A stretch of DNA of 64,000 nt from Mesorhizobium sp. M2E.F.Ca.ET.219.01.1.1 (GCF_004016445.2 NZ_SADT02000002.1:620001-684000); one strand, 5' to 3'. Numbered from the stretch's first letter, positions 8,083 to 16,944 are shown. Notes: generated by a model from the letters alone, not told the origin. Numbers and translations: made by a program.

Positions 8083-8522
8083 CTCGTCCTCCTCCCAATG
8101 GGCATGCGGCGGGCTCCGGTCCGCCCTTCCAGTCCCTTACGCAAAGGTAAAGCTAATCCAGCTCCCGCCAAAACGAAAGCGGTGCCGCCACGGAAGGTTG
8201 CCAGGTTTTTCGCTTCGCGCATGGCCGAAAATAAACGGGACCGGAAAACCGCTTCGGTTTCCGTGGTTAGCGAAGTCTTGATTCCGCTCTCGCCAATTTT
8301 CATCGAATTTGACGCAAAACCGCGCAGACGCTGGATTCCCATGCTTAATGAATTTCAGCGTTTACCTCTTGTTTTAGCTTTGTTTTCCTCAAATTAAGCA
8401 AGCCATTTAACGACGGATTCAAGGCCAGGCTTCATCCTCGAAAGCATCGAAAGAGCGGCCCGCCCCGAGGGAAATCAAGGGACAGAAGGAGGCAGCTCTC
8501 GGGAGCCAGACAGGGGATTGAA
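8083..8522. other. Intergenic region between divergent genes, nothing recognised
   Basis: A 440-bp stretch between the divergent DUF2147 and Sel1 genes. Both promoters must lie here. The part around 8341-8400 is AT-rich for this genome (runs such as TTAATGAATTTCAGCG and TTTTAGCTTTG). Short ORFs in it look like shadows. I see no tRNA, riboswitch or repeat. Confidence 0.5.
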
Positions 8523-8789
8523 ATGGCACGTTTTGAAATGCTTGAAGACGGCTTCGGCGCCATGGGAGCAACTGCCCAGGCCGACATTCTTTTCGAACTG
8601 GGCATGATGTATGCGACCGGCCGCGATTGCGAGACCGACGTCGTTGCCGCCCACAAATGGTTCAACATCGCCGCGATCAAGGGTTCGGTCCGCGCCGCCG
8701 AGCTGCGCTCGGAACTGTCGGCCACCATGTCGAAGGTGGAGATCGCCATGGCGCTGCGCGAAGCCCGCGAATGGATGACGATGCACTGA
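8523..8789 (+). CDS. Single Sel1-like repeat protein
   Basis: An 88-residue protein with one Sel1/TPR-like helix pair: ADILFELGMMYATGRDCETD followed by VVAAHKWFNIAAIKG, which match the LG..Y..G and A..W...AA positions of Sel1 repeats. A charged helix (SVRAAELRSELSATMSKVEI) follows. Stand-alone one-repeat proteins like this are common and conserved in Hyphomicrobiales; they are presumed cytosolic protein-binding adaptors with no known partner. The ATG at 8523 has GGAGG-like sequence about 30 bp upstream, and a closer weak GGGGA. It is followed by about 350 bp without a gene that contains a terminator-like hairpin. Confidence 0.8.
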   Translation: MARFEMLEDGFGAMGATAQADILFELGMMYATGRDCETDVVAAHKWFNIAAIKGSVRAAELRSELSATMSKVEIAMALREAREWMTMH

Positions 8790-8945
8790 TCCTGCGGACT
8801 TAGGTCCGAAGAATTAAGAGACAAGGCCGCGAAAGACGGCCGGCCCACAAGACCAAGAACGCGGCAGGCCAATAAAGGCAAAGCCGTGCGACTAAACAGG
8901 GAAGCGAGCGGGTTTCAGGCGCGGGGGCGTCCGGGGAGCTCGACT

Positions 8946-8990
8946 GCAAAAGCCGCGATCGACCGAAACAAGGTCGGCGCGGCTTTTTGC
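8946..8990 (+). terminator. Rho-independent terminator, possibly of a long 3' UTR or small RNA
   Basis: GCAAAAGCCGCG at 8946-8957 pairs with CGCGGCTTTTTGC at 8978-8990, with an inner stem CGACC/GGTCG, and the 3' arm carries five T. It lies 157 bp past the Sel1 stop and 165 bp before the amino-acid binding protein. The transcript ending here could be the Sel1 mRNA or a separate small RNA from the 8790-8990 interval, which holds no ORF I can support. Confidence 0.7.
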
Positions 8991-9154
8991 ATTACGCTTG
9001 GTAATCACGCGCTTGGCCCAAGAAATCCTCGGCGGAATGAACCAAAACCGGCCTTGCTGTCCTCTCGACAGTTTCGGGGAAGAGTGAAATTGTCCCGGCT
9101 CTGTGAAAGAAGCGCGGCCATGCCGCCGTGCACTAGTGGAGGAGTTCTATTGTC

Positions 9155-10276
9155 ATGAAAAAATTGGGTATTTTGAGCGCAGCCGCGTTTGGCCTGATGA
9201 TGAGCGCCCCGGTTGCCTTCGCCGACGACATCACCATTTCGGTGGTCGGCCCGATGACCGGTCAGCTCGCCACCATCGGTGACCAGTTCAAGCAGGGCGC
9301 GCAGGCCGCAGCCGACGCCATCAACGCCGCCGGCGGCGTCAACGGCTCCCAGATCAAGCTCGACATCGAGGACGACCAGTGCGATCCGAAGCAGGCCGTT
9401 TCGGTCGCCAACCGCATCGTCGCCAACGGCGTCAAGTTCGTCGACGGCCATGCCTGCTCGGGCTCGAGCATTCCGGCCTCGGCCGTCTATGCCGAAGCCG
9501 GCACGCTGATGATGAGCCCGGCCTCGTCCAACCCGGTGCTGACCGATGCCGCCGCCAAGTCCGGCTGGCCGACGATCATGCGCCTCTACACGCGCGACGA
9601 CGCGCAGGGCGCCTTCATCGGCCCGTGGATCGCCAAGAAATACGCCGGCAAGAACGTCGTCGTCCTTCACGACAAGAGCGCCTATGGCCAGGGCGTTGCC
9701 GACGCCGTCAAGGCGACGATGAATGCCGGCGGCCTCAAGGAGGTCGACTATGAAGGCATCAATGCCGGCGAGAAGGACTATTCGGCCCTCGTCACCAAGC
9801 TGAAGGAACTCAAGGCCGACGTCGTCTATTTCGGCGGCTACCACCCCGAGGCGGGCCTCATCCTGCGCCAGGCGGCGGAGCAGAACGTCAAGTTCCAGCT
9901 GATCATGCCGGACTCGATCGCCTCGCCGGAATTCTGGCAGGTCGCCGGTCCGGCCGGTGAAGGCACCATGTTCGTCTTCCCGTCGGACCCGCAGGCCAAG
10001 CCCGAAGCCAAGGACGCGGTCGCCAAGATCAAGGCCGGCGGCTTCACCCCGGAAGGCTTCACGCTGTTCTCCTATGCCGTGATCCAAGCCGTCGCCGAAG
10101 GCGTCAAGCGCGCCGGCACCGACGATCCGGCCAAGGTCGCCGAGGCGCTGAAGAATGGCAAGCCGATCAGCACCGTCGTCGGCGACGTCATCTTCGACGA
10201 GAAGGGCGACCTCAAGAACGCCAGCTACGACATCAACCAGTGGCACGACGGCAAATACGCGCCGATCCAGCAGTAA
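9155..10276 (+). CDS. Branched-chain amino acid ABC transporter substrate-binding protein
   Basis: A 373-residue periplasmic binding protein of the LivK/BraC type, which captures Leu/Ile/Val or related amino acids for an ABC permease. A signal peptide (LGILSAAAFGLMMSAPVAFA) is followed by DDITISVVGPMTGQLA, the conserved first strand and ligand loop. Later landmarks are DDQCDPKQAV, the HACSGSSIPAS ligand loop and SPASSNPVLTD. GGAGGAG lies 8 bp before the ATG at 9155. No permease or ATPase genes are next to it, so it serves a transporter encoded elsewhere. A terminator follows. It is convergent with the leucine degradation genes, which fits a role in leucine use, but this is inference. Confidence 0.93.
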   Translation: MKKLGILSAAAFGLMMSAPVAFADDITISVVGPMTGQLATIGDQFKQGAQAAADAINAAGGVNGSQIKLDIEDDQCDPKQAVSVANRIVANGVKFVDGHACSGSSIPASAVYAEAGTLMMSPASSNPVLTDAAAKSGWPTIMRLYTRDDAQGAFIGPWIAKKYAGKNVVVLHDKSAYGQGVADAVKATMNAGGLKEVDYEGINAGEKDYSALVTKLKELKADVVYFGGYHPEAGLILRQAAEQNVKFQLIMPDSIASPEFWQVAGPAGEGTMFVFPSDPQAKPEAKDAVAKIKAGGFTPEGFTLFSYAVIQAVAEGVKRAGTDDPAKVAEALKNGKPISTVVGDVIFDEKGDLKNASYDINQWHDGKYAPIQQ

Positions 10277-10298
10277 GCCGGTATTGATTGTACGAAGG

Positions 10299-10328
10299 TG
10301 GCCGGGCTCGTCCCGGCCATTTTCGTTT
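10299..10328 (+). terminator. Rho-independent terminator of the binding-protein gene
   Basis: TGGCCGGG (10299-10306) pairs with CCCGGCCA (10312-10319) around a short loop, followed by TTTTCGTTT. It lies about 22 bp past the stop of the substrate-binding protein. Confidence 0.8.
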
Positions 10329-10431
10329 AGAGCAATTCCAGGAAAAGTGTGAGCGGTTTTCCTTCAGGAATTGCGTAAAAACAAGAAGATAGAGCGTTTC
10401 GCCGTTTCCATGAAACGGTGAAACGCTCTAG
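10328..10431. repeat. Hyphomicrobiales palindromic repeat overlapping the mccA stop codon
   Basis: Two hairpins sit in a row. The first pairs AGCAATTCC with GGAATTGC around a loop containing GGAAAAGTGTGAGCGGTTTTCC. The second is AGAGCGTTTC..CCGTTTC and GAAACGG..GAAACGCTCT. A linker GTAAAAACAAGAAGAT joins them. I recognise this as a very common intergenic element in Mesorhizobium and relatives. The TAG stop of the carboxylase gene (10428-10430) lies inside the outer end of the second hairpin. Confidence 0.85.
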
Positions 10432-12392
10432 CCCTGGCCGTCCTCCGCGAACCGCACCAGCACGGTGCCGTCGCTGACCTGAGCCCCCTCGGCCGCGATC
10501 TCGGCGATCACGCCGTCATGAGGGGCGGCGATCATGTGCTCCATCTTCATAGCCTCGAGGATCAGAAGCGGTTGGCCCTTGATCACCGCATCGCCGGCCG
10601 CGGCCCGCACCAGCTTGACCAGCCCCGGCATCGGCGCGCGCAGGCTGCCCGAGGCGCTGCCTGCCTCGTCGGCCTTGGCGAGCGGGTCGGGAACCGTGAA
10701 GGTGTAGCCGACGGCGCCCTCGAAGACGGTGACGTGGCCGGGCCAACGGGCGGTGTGCGGCATGGTCCTCAGATCATGCGTGTTCACCGCATCATGCGGC
10801 GCCTCCAGCGCCACCTGGAAACGCCCGTCCGGCCGTGCCGAAACCCTGGCCAGAATGTTCTCCTCGCCATGGCGCAGGCGGATGCGGCGCGCAAGCGTGT
10901 GGAAATGCGCGTAGCCTGAAAGCGTCGACCACGGATCGGCGGCCGCACCTGGCGCGCCGGCGTCGGTCGCGGCCAGCGCCGCGGCGGCGATCGTCTCGTC
11001 GCTCGGCGGGGGAATAGCGGTGAGCGCTTCCTGATGCCTGCCGATCAACCCGGTATCGACATCGCCCGCCGCGAAATCGGCGTCGGCCGCGAGCGCCGCC
11101 AGGAAGGCGGTGTTGACGGTCGAGCCGGCAACTTCCGTCCGCGCCAGCGTCTCGCGCAACGCGCCTAGCGCGGCGGTCCTGTCCTTGCCGTGCACCACCA
11201 GCTTGGCGATCATCGGATCATAGAAGGGCGAGATTGCATCGCCGGCGCGCACGCCGGTCTCGATGCGCATTCTGGCGCCTCCCGGCGGCGCGTCTGGGAA
11301 TTTCAGATGATGCAGCGTGCCTGTCGCCGGCAGGAACCCTTTCGCGGCGTCCTCGGCATAGAGGCGCGCCTCGAAAGCGTGGCCGGAAAGTGCGATCTCG
11401 CCTTGCGTCTTCGGCAGTTTTTCGCCGGACGCGACGCGCAACTGCCATTCGACAAGGTCGACGCCTGTGACCATTTCGGTGACCGGGTGCTCGACCTGCA
11501 GCCGCGTGTTCATCTCCATGAACCAGAAGCGGTCGGCTTTCAGTCCTTCCGAAGCATCGACGATGAACTCGATGGTGCCGGCGCCCGAATAGTTGATCGC
11601 CTTGGCGGCCTTCACGGCGGCCTCCGTCATCGCCTTGCGCAGCGCGGGCGTCATGCCCGGGGCAGGGGCTTCCTCGATCACCTTCTGGTGGCGGCGCTGC
11701 GCCGAGCAGTCGCGTTCGAAAAGATGCACGGCATTGCCGAAATTGTCGCCGAAGACCTGCACTTCGACATGGCGCGGCTTGTCGACATATTTTTCCACCA
11801 GCACGCGGTCGTCTCCGAACGCCGCTTTTGCTTCGCGGCGCGCGCCTGACAGCGCTTCGGAGAAATCGTCGGGGTGGTCGACGCGCCGCATGCCCTTGCC
11901 GCCGCCGCCGGCGCGCGCCTTGATCAGCACCGGATAGCCGATCTCGCGCGCCTTGGAAGCGAGCAGCACGATCTCCTGCGCCTCGCCATGATAGCCGGGT
12001 ACGACAGGCACGCCGGCCGTCTCCATCAGCCGCTTGGCGGCATCCTTCAGGCCCATGGCGCGGATCGAGGCGGCGCTCGGACCGATGAAGACGAGGCCTG
12101 CCGCCGTCACCTGGTCGACGAAGTCCGGATTCTCCGACAGGAAGCCGTAGCCGGGATGGATCGCCTCTGCGCCGGTGGCGAGCGCCGCGGCAACTATCTT
12201 GTCGCCGCGCAGATAGCTTTCACCGACAGGCGAGGGACCGATATGCACTGCCTCGTCGGCCATCTCGACATGCAAGGCGCGGGCGTCAGCGTCGGAATAG
12301 ACGGCCACTGTGCGCATGCCGAGCTTGCGGGCGGTGCGGATGACCCGACAGGCGATCTCGCCGCGATTGGCGATCAGGATCTTGCCGAACAT
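10428..12392 (-). CDS. Methylcrotonyl-CoA carboxylase biotin-containing (alpha) subunit
   Basis: A 654-residue subunit carrying biotin carboxylase and the biotinyl domain; with the beta subunit at 13469-15076 it carboxylates 3-methylcrotonyl-CoA in leucine breakdown. Order: biotin carboxylase N-domain (MFGKILIANRGEIACRV), ATP-grasp with the KARAGGGGKGMR glycine loop, HVEVQVFGD, MNTRLQVEHPVTE, then the C-terminal biotin site EAMKM with Lys about 616. I chose the ATG at 12390-12392 because CGGGAGGG precedes it and the family starts with MFGKILIANRGE. Pairing with isovaleryl-CoA dehydrogenase and a carboxyltransferase of the methylcrotonyl type argues against acetyl- or propionyl-CoA carboxylase. 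The usual hydratase and HMG-CoA lyase genes do not follow. Confidence 0.92.
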   Translation of the reverse strand: MFGKILIANRGEIACRVIRTARKLGMRTVAVYSDADARALHVEMADEAVHIGPSPVGESYLRGDKIVAAALATGAEAIHPGYGFLSENPDFVDQVTAAGLVFIGPSAASIRAMGLKDAAKRLMETAGVPVVPGYHGEAQEIVLLASKAREIGYPVLIKARAGGGGKGMRRVDHPDDFSEALSGARREAKAAFGDDRVLVEKYVDKPRHVEVQVFGDNFGNAVHLFERDCSAQRRHQKVIEEAPAPGMTPALRKAMTEAAVKAAKAINYSGAGTIEFIVDASEGLKADRFWFMEMNTRLQVEHPVTEMVTGVDLVEWQLRVASGEKLPKTQGEIALSGHAFEARLYAEDAAKGFLPATGTLHHLKFPDAPPGGARMRIETGVRAGDAISPFYDPMIAKLVVHGKDRTAALGALRETLARTEVAGSTVNTAFLAALAADADFAAGDVDTGLIGRHQEALTAIPPPSDETIAAAALAATDAGAPGAAADPWSTLSGYAHFHTLARRIRLRHGEENILARVSARPDGRFQVALEAPHDAVNTHDLRTMPHTARWPGHVTVFEGAVGYTFTVPDPLAKADEAGSASGSLRAPMPGLVKLVRAAAGDAVIKGQPLLILEAMKMEHMIAAPHDGVIAEIAAEGAQVSDGTVLVRFAEDGQG

Positions 12393-12441
12393 GGAGCCCT
12401 CCCGTTTTTCTGCGGGTGGCGCCAGTCCAGCAGGCGCCGAT

Positions 12442-12819
12442 TTACTTCGAAACCGCGATCGCGCAGCCGCCGCTCGCGGTTTTGACCTTCCACCTTTTGA
12501 AGCCGCTCTGACAGGCGCGCAAAGCAATATCCTCCGCGGCCTTCTGCGAGGAAGCGTTCAGCTTCACGCTGCAGAAAATATGCAGATCCACGACGCGCGA
12601 ATAGAACGTCGTGGCGTAGGCCGAATGGCCGCTCGCCGCGATATAGGCAAGGTAGGATTTGTAGCAGGCTTCCTTCGGATCGAGCGAGAGAGTCGGGGCA
12701 AAGCGTTTGTCGCCGATCTTGCCGGCCAGCGATTCCGCCGAGCCGACGCTTGGCGCGACGAACGCAAGCAATCCCACAAGTATCGAAGCGATCGCCTGCC
12801 GTGAATATTTCAATCTCAT
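12442..12819 (-). CDS. Hypothetical secreted protein
   Basis: A 125-residue protein with a signal peptide (QAIASILVGLLAFVAPSVGSA, then ESLAGK). The mature part has four cysteines (ACYKSYLAYI, HIFCSVKL, LRACQSGFKRW, GGCAIAVSK), which suggests two disulfides in the periplasm. Its ending, KTASGGCAIAVSK, resembles small Cys-rich secreted proteins of rhizobia, but I cannot name a family. It sits between the macrodomain gene and the carboxylase alpha gene on the same strand, about 50 bp upstream of the latter, so it may be carried on the same transcript. Nothing in its sequence links it to leucine degradation. Confidence 0.65.
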   Translation of the reverse strand: MRLKYSRQAIASILVGLLAFVAPSVGSAESLAGKIGDKRFAPTLSLDPKEACYKSYLAYIAASGHSAYATTFYSRVVDLHIFCSVKLNASSQKAAEDIALRACQSGFKRWKVKTASGGCAIAVSK

Positions 12820-12938
12820 TTTGACCCCGTCCCAATTTGAAAATGCAGGATGAGGAGTAACGAATATTTTTCGCCCGTGCTAGCCATCCGGATGTAGTTC
12901 GCCTTTGCCTGGGCCAGGAAATCTGTTGATCCATAAGT

Positions 12939-13466
12939 TCAGCCCTTCCCAAGAACAGCAACGGCTTGCCGGTGAAGTTCCGCCGTCTGCTCGTCGAAGC
13001 AGCAGAAAGTGACGGTCTCGAGCAGAGGGTCTTGCCGCAGGAAGTCGGTTACGGTGTCGACGGCAATGCCGGTCGCTTCGACCTTCGGATAGCCGTAGAT
13101 GCCGGTCGAGATGGCTGGGAACGCGATCGTCAAGAAGCCTTGGTGGCTGGCGATCGCAAGCGAGCGCCGATAGCACGAGGCGAGCAGCTCGGCCTCGCCC
13201 TGGCCGCCGCCTTGCCAGACCGGACCGACCGTGTGGATGACATAGCGCGCCGGCAGGCGGTAGCCCCTGGTCAGCTTGGCGTCGCCGGTCTTGCAGCCAT
13301 GAAGCCTGCGGCATTCGGCGACGAGCTCGGGTCCCGCCGCGCGATGGATGGCGCCATCGACGCCGCCGCCGCCGAGCAGCGACGAATTGGCGGCATTGAC
13401 GATGGCGTCGACCGCAAGCCTGGTGATGTCGCCGGTGTGGATGCCGATCCGATCGCTGATGCTCAT
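12939..13466 (-). CDS. Macrodomain O-acetyl-ADP-ribose deacetylase (MacroD type)
   Basis: A 175-residue stand-alone macrodomain. The MacroD signatures are present: [20 protein letters not shown] near the N-terminus with the Asn-Ala-Ala-Asn motif, the glycine loop [10 protein letters not shown] with the catalytic Asp, and [12 protein letters not shown] near the C-terminus. Relatives hydrolyse O-acetyl-ADP-ribose and remove ADP-ribose from acidic residues. The ATG at 13464-13466 has AGGA upstream; an alternative GTG at 13472 would overlap the stop of the carboxyltransferase gene. Either way the gene is tightly coupled to the beta subunit. The link may matter because sirtuin deacylation of acyl-CoA-derived marks releases O-acyl-ADP-ribose, but that is inference. 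Confidence 0.92.
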   Translation of the reverse strand: MSISDRIGIHTGDITRLAVDAIVNAANSSLLGGGGVDGAIHRAAGPELVAECRRLHGCKTGDAKLTRGYRLPARYVIHTVGPVWQGGGQGEAELLASCYRRSLAIASHQGFLTIAFPAISTGIYGYPKVEATGIAVDTVTDFLRQDPLLETVTFCCFDEQTAELHRQAVAVLGKG

Positions 13467-13468
13467 CG

Positions 13469-15076
13469 TCACATCCTGAACACGCCGAACTTCGTCTCCT
13501 CGACACCGGCATTAAGTGCGGCGGAGAGGCTGAGCGCCAGCACCTCGCGGGTCTTGGCCGGATCGATGATGCCATCGTCCCAGAGCCTTGCCGAAGAATA
13601 GAGCGGGTGGCCCTCATGCTCGTATTTCATAAGGATAGGCTTCCTGAACTTCGCTTCCTCCTCGGCGCTCCAGGCACCGCCCTTGCGCTCGATGCCCTCG
13701 CGCTTGACCATGGCGAGCACGGTCGCCGCCTGCTCGCCTCCCATCACCGAGATGCGCGCGTTGGGCCACATCCACAGGAAGCGGGGCGAATAGGCGCGGC
13801 CGCACATGCCGTAATTGCCGGCGCCGAACGAGCCGCCGATGATCACGGTGAGCTTCGGCACCTTCGCGGTGGCGACCGCCATCACCAGCTTGGCGCCGTC
13901 CTTGGCGATGCCGCCGGCCTCGTATTTCCTGCCCACCATGAAGCCGGTGATGTTCTGCAAAAAGATCAGCGGAATGCCGCGCTGGCAGCAGAGCTCGATG
14001 AAATGCGCGCCCTTCAGCGCGCTTTCCGAAAACAGCACGCCATTGTTGCCGAGAATGCCGACCGGCATGCCGTGCAGATGGGCGAAGCCCGTCACCAGCG
14101 TCGTGCCGTAGTTCTGCTTGAACTCGTCGAACTCCGAACCGTCGACGAGACGCGCGATCACCTCGCGCACGTCGTAGGGTTGGCGCAGGTCGGTCGGCAC
14201 GACGCCATAGAGTTCCTGCGGATTGTAAAGCGGTTGAATCGGCTTCTGCAAATTGAGGCTTACGCCCTTGTTGCGATTCAAGTTCTTGACGATACGCCGG
14301 CAAATGGCCAAGGCGTGTTCGTCATCCATGGCATAGTGGTCGGCGACGCCGGAAAGCCTTGTGTGCACATCGGCGCCGCCGAGCTCTTCGGCGCTGACAT
14401 CCTCTCCGGTGGCGGCCTTCACCAGGGGCGGGCCGCCGAGAAAAATGGTCGCCTGGTTGCGCACCATGATCGTCTCATCCGACATCGCCGGCACATAGGC
14501 GCCGCCCGCCGTGCAGGAACCCATCACGCAGGCGATCTGCGGGATGCCGGCCGCCGACATGTTGGCCTGGTTGTAGAAGATGCGGCCGAAATGCTCGCGG
14601 TCGGGAAACACCTCGTCCTGGTTCGGCAGATTGGCGCCGCCGCTGTCGACCAGATAGACGCAGGGCAAATTGTTCTGCAGCGCGATCTCCTGCGCCCTCA
14701 GATGCTTCTTCACCGTCAGCGGATAATAGGTGCCGCCCTTCACCGTGGCGTCGTTGACGACGACCATCACCTGCGTGCCCTCGACGCGGCCGATGCCGGT
14801 GATGATGCCGGCGGCGGGAATATCCTCGCCATACATCGACCAGGCCGCGAACTGCCCGACTTCGAGGAAGGGCGAGCCGGTGTCGAGCAATTGCGCCAGC
14901 CGCTCGCGCGGCAACAGCTTGCCGCGGCCTTGGTGGCGCTCACGCGCCTCATCCGAGCCGCCGCGCTCGATGTTCGCCGCTTTCTCGGCGATGTCGTCGA
15001 CCAGCGCCCGCATGCGCTCGGCATTGGCGCGGAATGTGTCGGAGGAGGGGGAGATCTGGGTTTGCAGTGTGGCCAA
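13469..15076 (-). CDS. Methylcrotonyl-CoA carboxylase carboxyltransferase (beta) subunit
   Basis: A carboxyltransferase subunit of about 535 residues that moves CO2 from biotin to 3-methylcrotonyl-CoA. Visible landmarks are [50 protein letters not shown], the [11 protein letters not shown] turn, the [16 protein letters not shown] loop and the C-terminal [16 protein letters not shown]. The family usually starts M-x-x-LQTQIS, which points to the TTG at 15074-15076 as the start, preceded by GAGGAAC; a GTG at 15088 is the alternative. The gene is divergent from the 15322-15714 gene, so its promoter lies in the 15077-15190 interval. It heads the run macrodomain, hypothetical, alpha subunit. Confidence 0.93.
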   Translation of the reverse strand: MATLQTQISPSSDTFRANAERMRALVDDIAEKAANIERGGSDEARERHQGRGKLLPRERLAQLLDTGSPFLEVGQFAAWSMYGEDIPAAGIITGIGRVEGTQVMVVVNDATVKGGTYYPLTVKKHLRAQEIALQNNLPCVYLVDSGGANLPNQDEVFPDREHFGRIFYNQANMSAAGIPQIACVMGSCTAGGAYVPAMSDETIMVRNQATIFLGGPPLVKAATGEDVSAEELGGADVHTRLSGVADHYAMDDEHALAICRRIVKNLNRNKGVSLNLQKPIQPLYNPQELYGVVPTDLRQPYDVREVIARLVDGSEFDEFKQNYGTTLVTGFAHLHGMPVGILGNNGVLFSESALKGAHFIELCCQRGIPLIFLQNITGFMVGRKYEAGGIAKDGAKLVMAVATAKVPKLTVIIGGSFGAGNYGMCGRAYSPRFLWMWPNARISVMGGEQAATVLAMVKREGIERKGGAWSAEEEAKFRKPILMKYEHEGHPLYSSARLWDDGIIDPAKTREVLALSLSAALNAGVEETKFGVFRM

Positions 15077-15189
15077 TTTGTTCCTCACACCTCTTGATGC
15101 CGTAGCGGAACCAGTGTAACAGCCCGCGCCCGGATGCAGCGTGCCAAGCGTGGCATCTTTTGTGCGTATGACACCCTCAGGAGGCGACG

Positions 15190-15243
15190 ATGGAAAGCAT
15201 GGATATGCGTTTCACCAGATGTCTCCCTTCGGCCATGGCCTGA
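15190..15243 (+). CDS. 17-codon upstream ORF (candidate leader peptide)
   Basis: AGGAGG lies five bases before the ATG at 15190, a better ribosome site than that of the gene it precedes. The product is [17 protein letters not shown]. Its TGA runs directly into a GC-rich hairpin (GCCGCC/GGCGGC at 15245-15260), and a second hairpin (GCGCC/GGCGC, 15295-15308) ends 13 bp before the next gene's ATG. The arrangement of strong ribosome site, short peptide and hairpins is what translation-coupled or attenuation leaders look like. I do not know a named leader with this sequence. Confidence 0.45.
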   Translation: MESMDMRFTRCLPSAMA

Positions 15244-15321
15244 CGCCGCCGAAGGGCGGCCTTCCACGTCCCGAATCTGAGCAAGAGGAACACGGCGCCC
15301 GCAGGCGCTGTGGGTGTCATC

Positions 15322-15714
15322 ATGTATGTGCGGTTTGTAACGCCGCTGATCCATCCGAACAGCCGGGTGGAGACCGGCTTTTTTCATGCGTCCTGGTATC
15401 TGTACCGGAATGGATGCCCTGAGTGGATTCAGGGCGAGCTGGACGATCAGTTCGACTGGTTCAACCGGCATCTGCCCATTCCAGGCCGGGTCGGCCGGCA
15501 TTTCAAGCGCCGGAATTCGATTTGGGGCATCTGCTGGTTCCATCCGGACGCCAGGGAAGCGATCAGTCGTGCGCGTTATTGTGCCTGGCTGATCGAAGAG
15601 GGCGGCTTGCCAGTGCGGCCGATCACGTCGGCGCGACAGCGCGAGATCCTGTGGCGCGACGCGCATCAGATCGTTGCCAAGCCAACCGATGACCTGCCCA
15701 AGGCGTTCGGCTGA
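15322..15714 (+). CDS. Hypothetical protein, conserved in rhizobia
   Basis: A 130-residue cytosolic protein with no signal peptide, rich in Trp, Arg and His. It opens MYVRFVTPLIHP, and has the patterns ELDDQFDWFNRHLPIPGR and FKRRNSIWGICWFHPDAREA. I recall similar small proteins in other rhizobia, annotated only as hypothetical. The ATG at 15322 fits those; a GTG at 15310 is in frame. No strong ribosome site is seen, and translation may depend on the small ORF and hairpins upstream at 15190-15308. It is convergent with the isovaleryl-CoA dehydrogenase gene, 17 bp away from its stop, and splits the two leucine-degradation blocks. Confidence 0.7.
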   Translation: MYVRFVTPLIHPNSRVETGFFHASWYLYRNGCPEWIQGELDDQFDWFNRHLPIPGRVGRHFKRRNSIWGICWFHPDAREAISRARYCAWLIEEGGLPVRPITSARQREILWRDAHQIVAKPTDDLPKAFG

Positions 15715-15731
15715 CATGGCGGAGAGGGGCA

Positions 15732-16895
15732 TCACACCCCCTCCGCCATGATCTCTCGGCCGATCAGCCAGCGGCGGATCTCGCTGGTGCCGGCGCCGAT
15801 CTCGTAGAGTTTGGCGTCGCGCAGCAGCCGTCCCGTCGGGTAATCGTTGATATAGCCGTTGCCGCCGAGAAGCTGGATCGTGTCGAGCGCCATCTGCGTG
15901 GCCTTTTCGGCGGCGAAGAGCACGCAGCCGGCGGCGTCTTTGCGCGTGGTCTCGCCGCGGTCGCAGGCGGCCGCCACCGCATAGACGTAAGCCCGCGCGG
16001 CGTTCATCGTCGTGTACATGTCGGCGAGCTTGCCCTGCACCAGCTGGAACGTGCCGATCGGCTGGCCGAACTGCTTGCGCTCGTGCACGTAAGGCACGGC
16101 GACGTCGAGGCAGGCCGCCATCAGCCCGATCGGGCCTCCGGAAAGCACTGCCCGCTCATAGTCGAGCCCCGACATCAGGACCTCGACGCCGCGCCCTTCC
16201 TCATGCAGCACGTTCTCGAACGGCACCTCGACATTCTCGAAGACGAGCTCGCCGGTGTTGGAGCCGCGCATGCCGAGCTTGTCGAGCTTCTGCGCCACCG
16301 AAAAGCCGGCCATCGTCTTTTCGACGATGAAAGCGGTGATGCCGCGCGAGTGGCGCTCCGGATCGGTCTTCGCATAGACCACCATCGTTCCGGCGTCGGG
16401 GCCGTTGGTGATCCACATTTTCGAGCCGTTGAGCACATAGCGGTCGTTGCGCTTTTCGGCGCGCAGCCTGAGCGACACCACGTCGGAGCCGGCGCCGGGC
16501 TCCGACATCGCCAGCGCGCCGACGGTTTCGCCCGAGCAAAGGGCAGGCAGGTACTTCTCCTTCTGCGCCGGAGTGGCCCAGCGGTTGATCTGGTTGACGC
16601 AGAGATTCGAATGCGCGCCGTAGGAGAGGCCGACGGAGGCGGACGCGCGGGAGATTTCTTCCATTGCAACCACATGCGCGAGATAGCCCATGCCGCTGCC
16701 GCCGAAGTCCGGATCGGCAGTGATGCCGAGCAGGCCGAGCGCGCCGAGCTCGCCCCAAAGATGCGTCGGGAACTCGTTGGAACGGTCGATCTCCGCCGCG
16801 ATCGGCGCGATGCGGTCCTGGGCAAAGCGCCTCACGGTGTCGCGCAGCGCCTCGATGTCGGGATCAAGTCCGAAGCTGAGTGTTTTCGTGTACAT
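15732..16895 (-). CDS. Isovaleryl-CoA dehydrogenase
   Basis: A 387-residue acyl-CoA dehydrogenase that oxidises isovaleryl-CoA to 3-methylcrotonyl-CoA in leucine degradation, passing electrons to ETF. The start at 16893-16895 has GGGAGGAA upstream, and the protein opens [19 protein letters not shown] as family members do. Motifs: [42 protein letters not shown], the catalytic Glu in [13 protein letters not shown] (about residue 247), QLLGGNGY and the C-terminal [13 protein letters not shown]. The Glu position inside the GLDYER motif is the isovaleryl-specific placement. It follows the TetR gene by 49 bp on the same strand and is probably cotranscribed with it. Confidence 0.94.
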   Translation of the reverse strand: MYTKTLSFGLDPDIEALRDTVRRFAQDRIAPIAAEIDRSNEFPTHLWGELGALGLLGITADPDFGGSGMGYLAHVVAMEEISRASASVGLSYGAHSNLCVNQINRWATPAQKEKYLPALCSGETVGALAMSEPGAGSDVVSLRLRAEKRNDRYVLNGSKMWITNGPDAGTMVVYAKTDPERHSRGITAFIVEKTMAGFSVAQKLDKLGMRGSNTGELVFENVEVPFENVLHEEGRGVEVLMSGLDYERAVLSGGPIGLMAACLDVAVPYVHERKQFGQPIGTFQLVQGKLADMYTTMNAARAYVYAVAAACDRGETTRKDAAGCVLFAAEKATQMALDTIQLLGGNGYINDYPTGRLLRDAKLYEIGAGTSEIRRWLIGREIMAEGV

Positions 16896-16944
16896 GCCGT
16901 TCCTCCCTGCGCACGCCCCGGTCTTCGCGGGAATCATGCCTGTA

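Noticed and set aside
8800-8810. Short hairpin CGGAC/GTCCG after the Sel1 stop as a terminator
   Set aside because: No T run follows; the stronger terminator is at 8946-8990.
13607-15097. A 496-codon plus-strand ORF opposite the carboxyltransferase gene
   Set aside because: Shadow of a well-conserved gene on the minus strand.
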